Shown: piece after piece, positions 26,058-33,988 of the stretch
How the letters are laid out: each line of letters starts with the position of its first letter
How positions within the stretch are numbered: position 1 is the stretch's first letter
DNA from: RGIG7450 sp045577655
GTDB lineage: Bacteria > Bacillota > Clostridia > RUG12999
Reading direction: 5' to 3'
Assembly: GCA_045577655.1 (NCBI GenBank)
Contig: JAZNIU010000027.1
Location: 8,752-72,751, forward strand
Length of the DNA stretch: 64,000 nt
Program-made: the position numbers and the translations under genes
Notes under the pieces: generated by a model
Told to the model about the DNA's origin: nothing
Seen by the model: only the letters and a program-made list of their open reading frames with translations
Databases searched by the model: none

Positions 26058-26630
26058 ATGCAGATTTTAAAAGACAGAATACTTAAAGACGGCAAAGTTA
26101 AACCCGGAAATGTTTTAAAGGTTGACAGTTTTTTAAATCACAAAATGGACATTCGTTTGCTGAAAGAAATTGGTGATGAGTTTAAAAGAAGATTTGCAGA
26201 TGTTAAAATCAACAAAATTTTAACAGTTGAAGCATCCGGTATCGGTATTGCATGCATGGTAGCACAGGCATTTGATGTCCCACTTGTATTTGCAAAGAAA
26301 AATCAGACAAAAAATATTGCTGGAGAGGTTTTTACTTCCAAAGTTAAATCCTTTACCCACGGCAGAATATATGATGTAATCGTTTCAAAAGAATTTCTGT
26401 CGCCCGACGACAAAGTTCTTGTTATAGACGATTTTATGGCTAACGGTTGTGCACTTGAGGGACTTATAGAAATTATAAATCAGTCGGGAGCGTCTCTTGA
26501 GGGGGTTGGCATTGTTATTGAAAAATGGTTCCAGGGCGGCGGAGACAGAATCCGCGAAAAAGGAATACGTGTGGAATCTCTTGCTATGATAGAATCAATG
26601 ACAGATACAACTCTTAAATTTAAAGAATAA
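26058..26630 (+). CDS. xpt: Xanthine phosphoribosyltransferase
   Basis: A 190-residue purine salvage enzyme that makes XMP from xanthine and PRPP. Typical features: the N-terminal LKDRILKDGKV, LTVEASGIG, VFAKKNQ and the PRPP loop VLVIDDFMANG. Full length. No purine riboswitch is present, because only 20 bases separate it from nagZ; its expression follows the nagZ promoter. Confidence 0.95.
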   Translation: MQILKDRILKDGKVKPGNVLKVDSFLNHKMDIRLLKEIGDEFKRRFADVKINKILTVEASGIGIACMVAQAFDVPLVFAKKNQTKNIAGEVFTSKVKSFTHGRIYDVIVSKEFLSPDDKVLVIDDFMANGCALEGLIEIINQSGASLEGVGIVIEKWFQGGGDRIREKGIRVESLAMIESMTDTTLKFKE

Positions 26631-26633
26631 AAT

Positions 26634-27491
26634 ATGAAAAAATTAACTTATTTAGTTTTGGTGTTGTTTTTTCTTTCGGGATGCAAAGGGGATGTCCTTG
26701 AAGAAGAGTTTGAAAGCAGTCTTATTATTTCTTCAGGACAAACTCTGGAAACGAGAATATCCGTGCCTGACGGTTTTGTAAGGAAAGATGCCAAAGAGGG
26801 AAGTTTAACGAATTTTTTGCGTAAATACAGTATGAAAGACAGAGGCGAACCACTGCTGCTGCATAATGGCAAAAACAAATCAAACCAAAAGGCACATGCG
26901 GCAATATTTAATCTTCCGATAGAAACTGATGATTTGCAACAATGTGCCGATTCGGTAATTCGTGTGTATGCAGAATATTTTTGGGCAACCGGACAGAAAG
27001 AAAAAATTGCTTTTCATTTTACTGATGGATTTTTGTGTGAATATTTAAAGTGGGAACAGGGTTTTCGCCCCGTTGTAGATGATGGAGGAACAAGGTGGAG
27101 CAAAACTGTCGGGGTTGACACTTCATATCAAAATTTTGTAAAATATCTCAGGACGGTTTTCAGTTATGCCGGGACGTTGTCAGTGGAAGCCTACGAAACA
27201 GAAACAATAAGCCTTTCGGAAATGACGGTGGGCGATGTTATAATAAAAGGCGGCTCGCCGGGACACGTTGTTATGGTTGTTGATGTCTGTGAAAATGAAA
27301 AAGGAGAAAAAGCTTTTTTGCTTGCACAGGGTTATATGCCTGCACAGGAGTTTCACGTCATAAAAAATCCTTTGCATGAGGATGATATGTGGTATTATGA
27401 AAAGGAAATAATATTTCCCCTTAATACTGCAGAATATACTTTTGGAAATGATAAAATGATTAAAAGAGTAAATTACTCTGAAATAAATTAG
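26634..27491 (+). CDS. DUF4846 family lipoprotein
   Basis: A 285-residue protein with a lipoprotein signal (MKKLTYLVLVLFFLSGC, lipobox LSGC, Cys17). The body matches DUF4846, whose function is unknown: an early FLRKYSMK segment, AFHFTDGFLCEYLKW-type core, and the best conserved part GDVIIKGGSPGHVVMVVDV followed by FLLAQGYMPAQEFHVIKNP. The GSPGHVVMVVD stretch looks like the His strand of NlpC/P60-like folds, but I see no convincing catalytic Cys. Starts 3 bases after xpt with no good ribosome site, so it is probably translated by coupling. Confidence 0.82.
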   Translation: MKKLTYLVLVLFFLSGCKGDVLEEEFESSLIISSGQTLETRISVPDGFVRKDAKEGSLTNFLRKYSMKDRGEPLLLHNGKNKSNQKAHAAIFNLPIETDDLQQCADSVIRVYAEYFWATGQKEKIAFHFTDGFLCEYLKWEQGFRPVVDDGGTRWSKTVGVDTSYQNFVKYLRTVFSYAGTLSVEAYETETISLSEMTVGDVIIKGGSPGHVVMVVDVCENEKGEKAFLLAQGYMPAQEFHVIKNPLHEDDMWYYEKEIIFPLNTAEYTFGNDKMIKRVNYSEIN

Positions 27492-27524
27492 CTTAAAAAA
27501 AGACAGATATACAGGAGGAACATT

Positions 27525-28208
27525 ATGAAAAAGATTTATGAAGGAAAAACAAAAGATGTTTACGAACTTGAAAACGGCAATGTAATGCTTAAGTTCAAAG
27601 ATGATTGCACAGGCAAAGACGGTGTTTTTGACCCTGGTGAAAACACAGTTGGTCTTAAAATTGACGGCATAGGCAAAGAAAACCTCAAAACTTCGGTTTA
27701 CTATTTTAATATGCTTAAAGATGCCGGCATTAAAACACATTTTGTGAGCGCAGATGTTGAAAATGCAACTATGGAAGTGCTTCCGGGCAAAGTTTTCGGA
27801 CACGGCCTTGAAGTTATCTGCAGACTTGTTGCAACAGGAAGCTTCATCCGCAGATATGGCGAATATATCGAAGACGGCACACCACTTGAAGGCGGTTATG
27901 TTGAATGCACATTCAAAAACGACGAAAAAGGTGACCCGCTTGTAACAAGCGAAGGACTTGCTGCTCTTGGCGTTATGAGCGAAAGCATGTTTGAAAGCAT
28001 GAAACAGCAGACTCTTAAAATAACAAAAATTGTTGCAGACGACCTTAAAACAATAGGTCTTGATTTGTGGGATATCAAATTTGAATTTGGCTACAACAAC
28101 GACGAAGTTATCCTCATTGACGAAATTGCTTCGGGCAATATGCGTGTATATAAAGACGGGAAAATTGTTGAACCGGTTGAGCTTACAAAATATATCCTTA
28201 ACAGATAA
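27525..28208 (+). CDS. purC: Phosphoribosylaminoimidazole-succinocarboxamide synthase
   Basis: A 227-residue SAICAR synthase, the step that joins CAIR and aspartate in purine synthesis. Motifs: the N-terminal IYEGKTKDVYE (ATP binding), EVICRLVATGSFIRRYG, and WDIKFEFGYN-EVILIDEI near the end. Excellent AGGAGG ribosome site. It stands apart from other pur genes in this window and follows xpt and the DUF4846 gene, then ends at a terminator. Confidence 0.96.
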   Translation: MKKIYEGKTKDVYELENGNVMLKFKDDCTGKDGVFDPGENTVGLKIDGIGKENLKTSVYYFNMLKDAGIKTHFVSADVENATMEVLPGKVFGHGLEVICRLVATGSFIRRYGEYIEDGTPLEGGYVECTFKNDEKGDPLVTSEGLAALGVMSESMFESMKQQTLKITKIVADDLKTIGLDLWDIKFEFGYNNDEVILIDEIASGNMRVYKDGKIVEPVELTKYILNR

Positions 28209-28223
28209 TATAAAATTAGATTG

Positions 28224-28260
28224 GACGGCACTTTGCTTTTTGCGTTGTGCCGTCTTTTTT
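28224..28260 (+). terminator. Intrinsic terminator after purC
   Basis: GACGGCAC (28224-28231) pairs with GTGCCGTC (28247-28254) and is followed by six or more T residues. Confidence 0.9.
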
Positions 28261-28273
28261 ACAGTAAAAATTA

Positions 28274-28302
28274 TTGACCGTTTCAAGCGTTTATGGTATA
28301 AT
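28274..28302 (+). promoter_or_regulatory. Sigma-A promoter of the AAC(3)-like gene
   Basis: TTGACC at 28274-28279, a 17-base spacer and TATAAT at 28297-28302 with a TGG extension, 38 bases before the start codon. Confidence 0.75.
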
Positions 28303-28339
28303 AAAATGACAGAATAAGGCATTTTTTAAGAGGAACATT

Positions 28340-29143
28340 GTGCGGATGACAAAAAGTATATTAACAAAAGAACAGCTGATGATGCAGCTTTATAAATTCC
28401 GGCATATTAAAGGCAAAATTGTTACGGTACATACTTCGCTGAAAGCTGTTGGAGAAATAGAGGGTGGCGGCGAAACACTTTTGTCGGCATTGATCAATTT
28501 TTTCACTCAGGACGGTGGACTTTTATGTGTCCCCACGCATACCTGGGACAGTGATGTATACGACACGAGAAGAGCGGACAGTTGCACAGGGGTTTTGTCG
28601 CAGCTTGCAGCTGCACATCCCGATGCTGTAAGAACCCTGCATCCCACACATTCCATGGCGGTGTTTGGGGAGAGGGAAAAGGTGGATTCTTTTATAAATT
28701 ATGAGGCTGTTTCTGATACGCCGGCAAATCCCCGTGGATGTTACGGCAAAATTCTTGAAGAGGACGGATATGTTCTATTGATTGGTGTAGGACATGAGAA
28801 AAACACATTTCTTCATTGTGTGGAAGAACTTCTTGACACGCCTGCCCGTTTGACAGAATATAAAGTTGAAAAGAAGATTATTCATAAAGACGGAAGAGAA
28901 GAAAAACGCTTTATGTATTGGTTTGATGAAAAGAAAATTCCCGATATTTCCATATATTTTCCAAAATTTGAAGAGGCGTTTCGCTATTATGGTGCTATCG
29001 AGGATGGCTGTATTGGAAACGCCAAAGCACAGATGTGCAGCGCAAGAAAAATGTTTGATGCTATAGAAAAAATTTATACAAACAACCATTTTGAAGAGTT
29101 GCTTGGAAACGACCTGCCAATAGACAAAAAGCTATACCAGTAA
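28340..29143 (+). CDS. AAC(3) family N-acetyltransferase
   Basis: A 267-residue member of the aminoglycoside 3-N-acetyltransferase (antibiotic_NAT) family, which uses acetyl-CoA. Visible: VTVHTSLKAVGEIEGGGETLL, LCVPTHTWD, RTLHPTHSMAVFG and a late GNAKAQMCSARKMFDAI. Many clostridial chromosomes carry such homologues without drug resistance, so the substrate may be a different amine. Start: GTG 28340 with AGGA 5 bases upstream, or ATG 28346. Single-gene unit behind its own promoter. Confidence 0.85.
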   Translation: MRMTKSILTKEQLMMQLYKFRHIKGKIVTVHTSLKAVGEIEGGGETLLSALINFFTQDGGLLCVPTHTWDSDVYDTRRADSCTGVLSQLAAAHPDAVRTLHPTHSMAVFGEREKVDSFINYEAVSDTPANPRGCYGKILEEDGYVLLIGVGHEKNTFLHCVEELLDTPARLTEYKVEKKIIHKDGREEKRFMYWFDEKKIPDISIYFPKFEEAFRYYGAIEDGCIGNAKAQMCSARKMFDAIEKIYTNNHFEELLGNDLPIDKKLYQ

Positions 29144-29200
29144 CATTGTTTAGTTTTTGTATAGTAGAAATCTAAAAAATTATAAAAAGGAAATTTTAAT

Positions 29201-29596
29201 ATGAACAGATTAGAAAAAGCAGTAGAAAATCATAACAAAGGATGCAACTGTGCGCAATCGGTGGCATGCGTGTTTGCAGACAGATTGGGATATAGCGAGG
29301 ATGAAATATTCAGACTCACCGAAGCTTTTGGCGGAGGTATGGGTGGAACTCAGGGTGTTTGCGGTGCTGTAAGTGCTATGGTTTTTGTGGCAGGTGGAAT
29401 CAAGAGCTATGGTATGGACAGACTTCCCGAAACAAATAAAAAAGAAAGCTACGATTTTGCCTGTGAGCTTATGGAGAGATTTAAGTCCAGGATTGGAACA
29501 ATTATGTGTGAAGAAATAAAAAATAAAGCTCTTCGCTCGTGTGACGGATGTATAGAGGATGCCGTCGAAATATTAGAAGAATTTATGGGAGAATAA
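29201..29596 (+). CDS. C_GCAxxG_C_C family probable redox protein
   Basis: A 131-residue small protein of the family named for its cysteine pattern. Visible cysteines: GCNCAQSV at the N-terminus, GGMGGTQGVCGAVSAM in the middle, and the CEEIKNKALRSCDGC cluster near the C-terminus. Members are thought to be redox-active or to bind a metal cluster; the function is not established. Good AAGGA ribosome site. A weak inverted repeat (TCTATTT / AAATAGA, 29601-29625) followed by TTTT comes after the stop and may terminate transcription. Confidence 0.88.
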   Translation: MNRLEKAVENHNKGCNCAQSVACVFADRLGYSEDEIFRLTEAFGGGMGGTQGVCGAVSAMVFVAGGIKSYGMDRLPETNKKESYDFACELMERFKSRIGTIMCEEIKNKALRSCDGCIEDAVEILEEFMGE

Positions 29597-29737
29597 AAAG
29601 TCTATTTTCTGTACTTTCAAATAGAGCAGTTTTGATTGTATTGTTTTTTCCTGACTTGACACCAGTAAGAATTATGTTGAAGAAAATAAATAAGAATTAT
29701 AATAAATATTCAAACTGATAAAATGGGAGGAAATTTT

Positions 29738-31009
29738 ATGGTTCCGGCAATAGTACTATTTGCTTTAACTTATGTATGCATACTTGCATTTGGCAAGTAC
29801 AGGACCTATATTGCTCTTGCATCCGGTGCAATATTTATTTTATCGGGTATGCTTCCGCTAAAGGAGATACTATCTTCAATAGATTTTAATGTACTTCTTA
29901 TGATTATTGGAACAATGGGGCTTGTATCTCTGTTTACAGAAAGCAAAATGCCTGCAATGCTTGCAGATATGGTTATGGAAAAAGTTCCAAACGTTAAATG
30001 GGCAGCGGTTTCCCTGGCTTTGTTTGCTGGGATAATTTCAGCGTTTGTTGATAATGTTGCTACAGTACTTATGGTGGCACCGATAGCACTTGCCATTTGT
30101 AAAAAGCTTGACACAAATCCGGTGCCTTTTATTATAGCAATAGCCGTTTCCTCCAATCTGCAGGGCGCGGCAACACTGGTTGGCGATACCACAGCAATTA
30201 TGCTTGGTTCTGCGCTGGATATGAGTTTCCTGGACTTTTTCTGGTATAAGGGCAGACCCAGTATATTTTTTGCAGTAGAACTCGGAGCAGTACTCTCGGC
30301 GCTTATTCTGCTTTTCATATTTAAAAAAGAAAATGCATCCATTGAGCAGAAAAATGAGCGCACAAAGGTGACCGACTATTTCCCAACAGTGCTTCTCGTT
30401 GCGGTTTTGGTGCTTCTTATCGCTGCTTCTTTTGTTCCGAACAAACCTGATATAACAAACGGACTGATATGTTGCGGTCTGCTTGTAATCGGACTTATAT
30501 ACACAGTTATAAAGAAGAAAACATTTTCTGCAATAGCAGAACCACTTAAAGAAATTGATTTTCAGACAATAGGAATTCTTGTCGGAATATTCCTTATGAT
30601 AGGCGGAATATCATCAATGGGAGTTATTGATGCGCTGGCAAACCTGCTTGCAAAGGCAGGCAGCGGAAACATTTTTGTGCTGTACACTGTAATTGTTGTT
30701 GCATCGGTGATTATTTCTGCATTTATCGATAATATACCTTATGTTGCAACAATGATTCCTGTTATTGCCGGGATTGCAACGGCGCTTAACATTGATGCAA
30801 CACCACTCTATTTCGGACTGCTTTCGGGCGCAACCCTTGGCGGCAACATCACACCGGTGGGAGCTTCTGCCAATATTACAGGAATAGGAATTCTGAAAAA
30901 ATCGGGATATTCGGTAAGCAACGGCGACTTCTTTAAAATCGGAATTCCATTTACAATTGCTGCAATTGTCCCTGCATACATTTATATCTGGATAATGTAC
31001 GGAATTTAA
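29738..31009 (+). CDS. SLC13/ArsB/NhaD-superfamily anion or sodium-coupled transporter
   Basis: A 423-residue membrane protein with about 11-12 helices. It shows the internal duplication of the ion transporter superfamily: SAFVDNVATVLMVAPIALAI in the first half and SAFIDNIPYVATMIPVIAGI in the second, plus GATLGGNITPVGASAN. Such proteins export arsenite, exchange Na+/H+ or import dicarboxylates; nothing nearby fixes the substrate (no ars genes). ATG 29738 lies behind GGGAGG; an earlier in-frame codon at 29723 is not supported. The 141-bp gap before it has a possible but poorly spaced promoter. Confidence 0.85.
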   Translation: MVPAIVLFALTYVCILAFGKYRTYIALASGAIFILSGMLPLKEILSSIDFNVLLMIIGTMGLVSLFTESKMPAMLADMVMEKVPNVKWAAVSLALFAGIISAFVDNVATVLMVAPIALAICKKLDTNPVPFIIAIAVSSNLQGAATLVGDTTAIMLGSALDMSFLDFFWYKGRPSIFFAVELGAVLSALILLFIFKKENASIEQKNERTKVTDYFPTVLLVAVLVLLIAASFVPNKPDITNGLICCGLLVIGLIYTVIKKKTFSAIAEPLKEIDFQTIGILVGIFLMIGGISSMGVIDALANLLAKAGSGNIFVLYTVIVVASVIISAFIDNIPYVATMIPVIAGIATALNIDATPLYFGLLSGATLGGNITPVGASANITGIGILKKSGYSVSNGDFFKIGIPFTIAAIVPAYIYIWIMYGI

Positions 31010-31088
31010 AATGCATTGACTGATTAAGAGTTTTTAAAATTTTACGTCAGCAACTAAGTTATATTGAAAATACAAAGGAGAAATTATA

Positions 31089-31889
31089 GTGAGTTTTTTA
31101 AAAGGCAAAACAGCAATTATTACAGGCGCAGGATATGCGGTTCTTTCTGATGGAAAATGCGGGTCAATCGGTTATGGTATTGCAACCGCTTACGCAAAGG
31201 AAGGCGCAAATCTTGTTATTACAGGAAGAAATGTTGAAAAGCTTGAAAAGGCGAAAGAAGAGCTTGAAAAATTATATGGCATTAAAGTTTTAGCTGTTTC
31301 TGCAGATATTGCCGAGGGAAATGATAACGAAAAAATTGCAAAAGATGTTGTTCAAAAGGCAATAGATGCTTTTGGAAGAATAGATGTTTTAATTAACAAT
31401 GCCCAGGCTTCAGCATCGGGCGTTACAATTCAGGACCACACAACAGAGCAGTTCAATCTTGCTATGTATTCTGGACTGTATGCAGCGTTTTATTATATGA
31501 AAGCTTGCTATCCCTATCTTAAAGAAACAAAGGGAAGTGTTATAAACTTTGCATCGGGAGCAGGTCTTTTCGGCAATTATGGTCAGTGCTCATATGCGGC
31601 AGCAAAAGAAGCTATCCGCGGACTTTCCCGTGTTGCTGCAACTGAATGGGCAAAAGACGGGATAAATACAAATGTTATTTGTCCGCTTGCATGGACCGCA
31701 CAGCTGGAAAATTTTGAAAAAGCATATCCCGATGCATTCAAGGCGAATGTGAAAATTCCTCCGGCAGGTCACTTTGGAGATTCTGAACTTGAAATCGGAA
31801 GAGTATGTGTTCAGCTTGCTTCGCCCGACTTTAAATATATGAACGGAGAAACATTAACCCTCGAGGGTGGAATGGGCCTCAGACCGTAA
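31089..31889 (+). CDS. Short-chain dehydrogenase/reductase with extended cofactor loop
   Basis: A 266-residue SDR oxidoreductase. The nucleotide-binding TGxxxGxG motif is opened by an insertion: TGAG is followed by about ten residues (YAVLSDGKCG) and then GSIGYGIA. The rest is classical: INNAQ, the catalytic Ser in NFASGAG, YAAAKEA with Tyr and Lys, and a C-terminal LTLEGGMGLRP. GTG start at 31089 behind AAAGGAG. The substrate is unknown; it stands alone between a transporter and a hypothetical gene. Confidence 0.87.
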   Translation: MSFLKGKTAIITGAGYAVLSDGKCGSIGYGIATAYAKEGANLVITGRNVEKLEKAKEELEKLYGIKVLAVSADIAEGNDNEKIAKDVVQKAIDAFGRIDVLINNAQASASGVTIQDHTTEQFNLAMYSGLYAAFYYMKACYPYLKETKGSVINFASGAGLFGNYGQCSYAAAKEAIRGLSRVAATEWAKDGINTNVICPLAWTAQLENFEKAYPDAFKANVKIPPAGHFGDSELEIGRVCVQLASPDFKYMNGETLTLEGGMGLRP

Positions 31890-31964
31890 CATTTTTTGCC
31901 CCTAACTTGACAAAATCATAATAAAAATGTCGAATATTGTCGGAAAAACAGAGGAGGAGAAGAT

Positions 31965-32429
31965 GTGTGGAAAAATTGTGTAGAAAATGCATATGAAGAT
32001 ATAAGTTTACACGATTGTGTTGTCAATGGCGTAGAGGTATATGATGATGTATTATCTTTAACTCTTGATGATGGATTTTGGATGTTAGCAGATTCAAAAT
32101 ATAATTCTTGTGGAGAAACGGTTCGTACAGATAAGTCGAAAATTAATTTTATTGAATTTGACGAACAGATGTCCGTGCTTTATTTATTCAAAAGACATTA
32201 TATATTTGGTAAGCGTTTATGTACAACAAGAAAAAAAGTGAATTTGAAAAAAGTATATGAAAAAATAAATAAAGGCGAGTGGGAATTAGAATTTAACGAA
32301 CAATACCATTCTTTTCATAGATCATTGTTTTTTGGTGCAGTAACAACAAAGAAAAAATATGGGAATTTGAATTTCAAATGGTTATTGACTGTGACAAAAT
32401 TGAGTATTGCTGGAATAATATTTGCCTAG
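31965..32429 (+). CDS. Hypothetical protein, probable one-base frameshift near the C-terminus
   Basis: A 154-residue protein with no recognised domain. The N-terminal half (SLHDCVVNGVEVYDDVLSL, then LDDGFWML) resembles a group of small Firmicute proteins of unknown function. Start is GTG 31965 with GAGGAGGAG upstream. The last 22 residues of this frame look unnatural, while the -1 frame from about 32363 continues as EFEFQMVIDCDKIEYCW and stops at 32443. That is the kind of Trp-Asn ending I associate with this protein group. One extra G in the GGG at 32361-32363 would restore a 159-residue protein. Either a real mutation, a sequencing error, or translational slippage near the A6 run at 32352-32357. 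Confidence 0.6.
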   Translation: MWKNCVENAYEDISLHDCVVNGVEVYDDVLSLTLDDGFWMLADSKYNSCGETVRTDKSKINFIEFDEQMSVLYLFKRHYIFGKRLCTTRKKVNLKKVYEKINKGEWELEFNEQYHSFHRSLFFGAVTTKKKYGNLNFKWLLTVTKLSIAGIIFA

Positions 32430-32471
32430 ATAGAAAATGGTGAATTTTTGGTCTTAGCATAACATAAACTT

Positions 32472-32507
32472 GACACCAAAAAGGTTTGCATCTAAACCTT
32501 ATGTGTC
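32472..32507 (+). promoter_or_regulatory. Nested inverted repeats upstream of the nitroreductase gene
   Basis: AAGGTTT/AAACCTT (7 bp, 6-base loop) is enclosed by GACAC/GTGTC. No T-run follows on either strand, so it is a leader hairpin or operator rather than a terminator. A TTGACA -35-like box at 32470-32475 overlaps it but has only a poor -10 partner. Confidence 0.35.
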
Positions 32508-32536
32508 GCAATTAAAAATATTCAGAGGTATTAAAT

Positions 32537-33055
32537 ATGGAATTTGAAAAATTGATTACACAAAGATATTCTGTCAGAAGTTTTAGACCGCAGCATTTGT
32601 CCGAAGAAAGCATTTCAAAAATTTTAGACGCATCACACAAAGCGCCCACGGGACGCAATTATCAGCCCCAGAGAATTCTGGTTTTAAACACAGATGAAGG
32701 AATGGGAAAAATAAAAAAATGCACAAAATGTCATTTTAATGCACCTGCGGCAATGCTTGTATGCTATAATGAAGAGGAAAGCTGGAAAAGGGTGTATGAC
32801 GGGGCTCTTTCTGCACCGGTTGATGCAGCGATTGTAGCAACGCATATGATGCTTGCCGCGCATAATGCTGGAGTGGGATGCTGCTGGGTTATGCATTTTG
32901 ACCCGGCGGCAATTAAAGAGGAATTTGGAATTCCCGACAATATCAAACCGCTTGCACTTCTTGTGATGGGATATCCGGCAGAAGATGCGGTGCCAAGTGA
33001 TTTTCATAGTGAATTCCGGCCTCTTGAAGAAGTTGTTTTTTACGACCGGTTTTAA
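32537..33055 (+). CDS. Nitroreductase family flavoprotein
   Basis: A 172-residue FMN-dependent oxidoreductase. N-terminal RYSVRSFRPQHLSEESI and the FMN-binding SHKAPTGRNYQPQRI are typical, as is the late LLVMGYPAED. A central CTKC pair (residues about 60-63) and GCCW are present. The size fits the shorter nitroreductase class. The physiological substrate is unknown. It begins a run of closely spaced genes through 36.5 kb. Confidence 0.9.
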   Translation: MEFEKLITQRYSVRSFRPQHLSEESISKILDASHKAPTGRNYQPQRILVLNTDEGMGKIKKCTKCHFNAPAAMLVCYNEEESWKRVYDGALSAPVDAAIVATHMMLAAHNAGVGCCWVMHFDPAAIKEEFGIPDNIKPLALLVMGYPAEDAVPSDFHSEFRPLEEVVFYDRF

Positions 33056-33076
33056 AGACAGAAAGGAAAATTTCAG

Positions 33077-33607
33077 ATGTACATACTGGCACAAATAATA
33101 GGCGTACTTGCTGTTGTCCTTTTTGTTTTAAGCTATCAGTTTAAACGTCGGAAACATATTGTTCTGGCAAATGCAGTGTCAAACTGTTTGTATGTTTTGC
33201 AATATATTCTGCTTGGGGCGCTGGAAGGTGCAGCAATCGATATGCTGTCTTCTGTTTCGGCAGTTGCGGCGAATGGTAAGGACAAAGGGTTTGTAGCAAA
33301 ACACGTTAAAACGATTTTTATAACTTTAAATTTAGCAATACTTGCAGCAGGACTTTGTTTATATAAAAACATATTCAGCCTGTTTCCCATTGTTGGTGCT
33401 ATTTTGCAGACAAGTGCTTTCTGGGTAACAGAGGAACGAAAAATAAGGCTTGTTTCTTTGCTCGGAGCACCTTTCTGGCTTATATATAACCTTGTAAGTA
33501 TGGCATATGGTTCGACCATAGGGAACGCACTGTCTATTATTTCGCTGGCAGTAGCAATTTATAGATATGATATATATCCAAAAATAAAAAGGAGGAATTT
33601 AAAATGA
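33077..33607 (+). CDS. YgjV family membrane protein
   Basis: A 176-residue protein with about six membrane segments, matching the Imp-YgjV family of uncharacterised inner-membrane proteins (IIGVLAVVLFVLSYQFKRRK at the N-terminus, and a late ISLAVAIYRYD). It overlaps the following ASRT-like gene by 4 bp (ATGA), so the two are translated together. The function is not known. Confidence 0.82.
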   Translation: MYILAQIIGVLAVVLFVLSYQFKRRKHIVLANAVSNCLYVLQYILLGALEGAAIDMLSSVSAVAANGKDKGFVAKHVKTIFITLNLAILAAGLCLYKNIFSLFPIVGAILQTSAFWVTEERKIRLVSLLGAPFWLIYNLVSMAYGSTIGNALSIISLAVAIYRYDIYPKIKRRNLK

Positions 33608-33975
33608 GTGGAAAAAAACAATGGTATATTGTAGACGGATATCGTCCGTCACCAACACCCGACCCGAATGCAAAATATGAAGGACATGAAAGTATTATGA
33701 TATTGAATACTAATGACGTTGACGCGCACGTCAGTATCAGTATTTATTTTGAAGACCGTGACCCTGTGGAAAATATTCCGTACATTGTCCCGGCGAAGCG
33801 TATCAGATGTTTTAAAAGTGATGACAAAGAGGTGCTTGGCGGTCTTGAAATAGGCGTAGGAGTTCAATATTCAATGGAAATTAAAAGTGATGTCGGCGTT
33901 GTTGTTCAATATGGAAGACTTGATGTACAGCAGCCTAATATGGCGTATATGGCTCTTATGGCACAAAGCGAATAA
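33604..33975 (+). CDS. Sensory rhodopsin transducer (ASRT) family protein
   Basis: A 123-residue soluble beta-rich protein of the Anabaena sensory rhodopsin transducer family. The sequence fits closely: WYIVDGYRPSP, HESIMILNTNDVDAHVSI, YFEDRDPVENI, PAKRI and DVGVVVQYGRLD. In Anabaena it binds the cytoplasmic side of a rhodopsin; in heterotrophs such as this it is thought to bind sugar-like ligands or DNA. No rhodopsin is present here. Coupled to the YgjV gene upstream and followed 13 bases later by the CDF exporter. Confidence 0.88.
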   Translation: MSGKKQWYIVDGYRPSPTPDPNAKYEGHESIMILNTNDVDAHVSISIYFEDRDPVENIPYIVPAKRIRCFKSDDKEVLGGLEIGVGVQYSMEIKSDVGVVVQYGRLDVQQPNMAYMALMAQSE

Positions 33976-33988
33976 AGGACGGACCTAA

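Noticed and set aside
27180..28322. A 380-codon open frame on the minus strand opposite the DUF4846 gene and purC
   Set aside because: It is antisense to two well-supported genes, has a biased Phe/Asn/Cys-rich composition, no domain pattern and no ribosome site. It is a shadow of the purC codon pattern.
29654..32478. ACTTGACACCA at 29654 and again near 32468 as a possible dispersed repeat
   Set aside because: The match is only about 11 bases and centres on a TTGACA -35-like box; the flanks do not align, so it is not evidence of a mobile or palindromic repeat.
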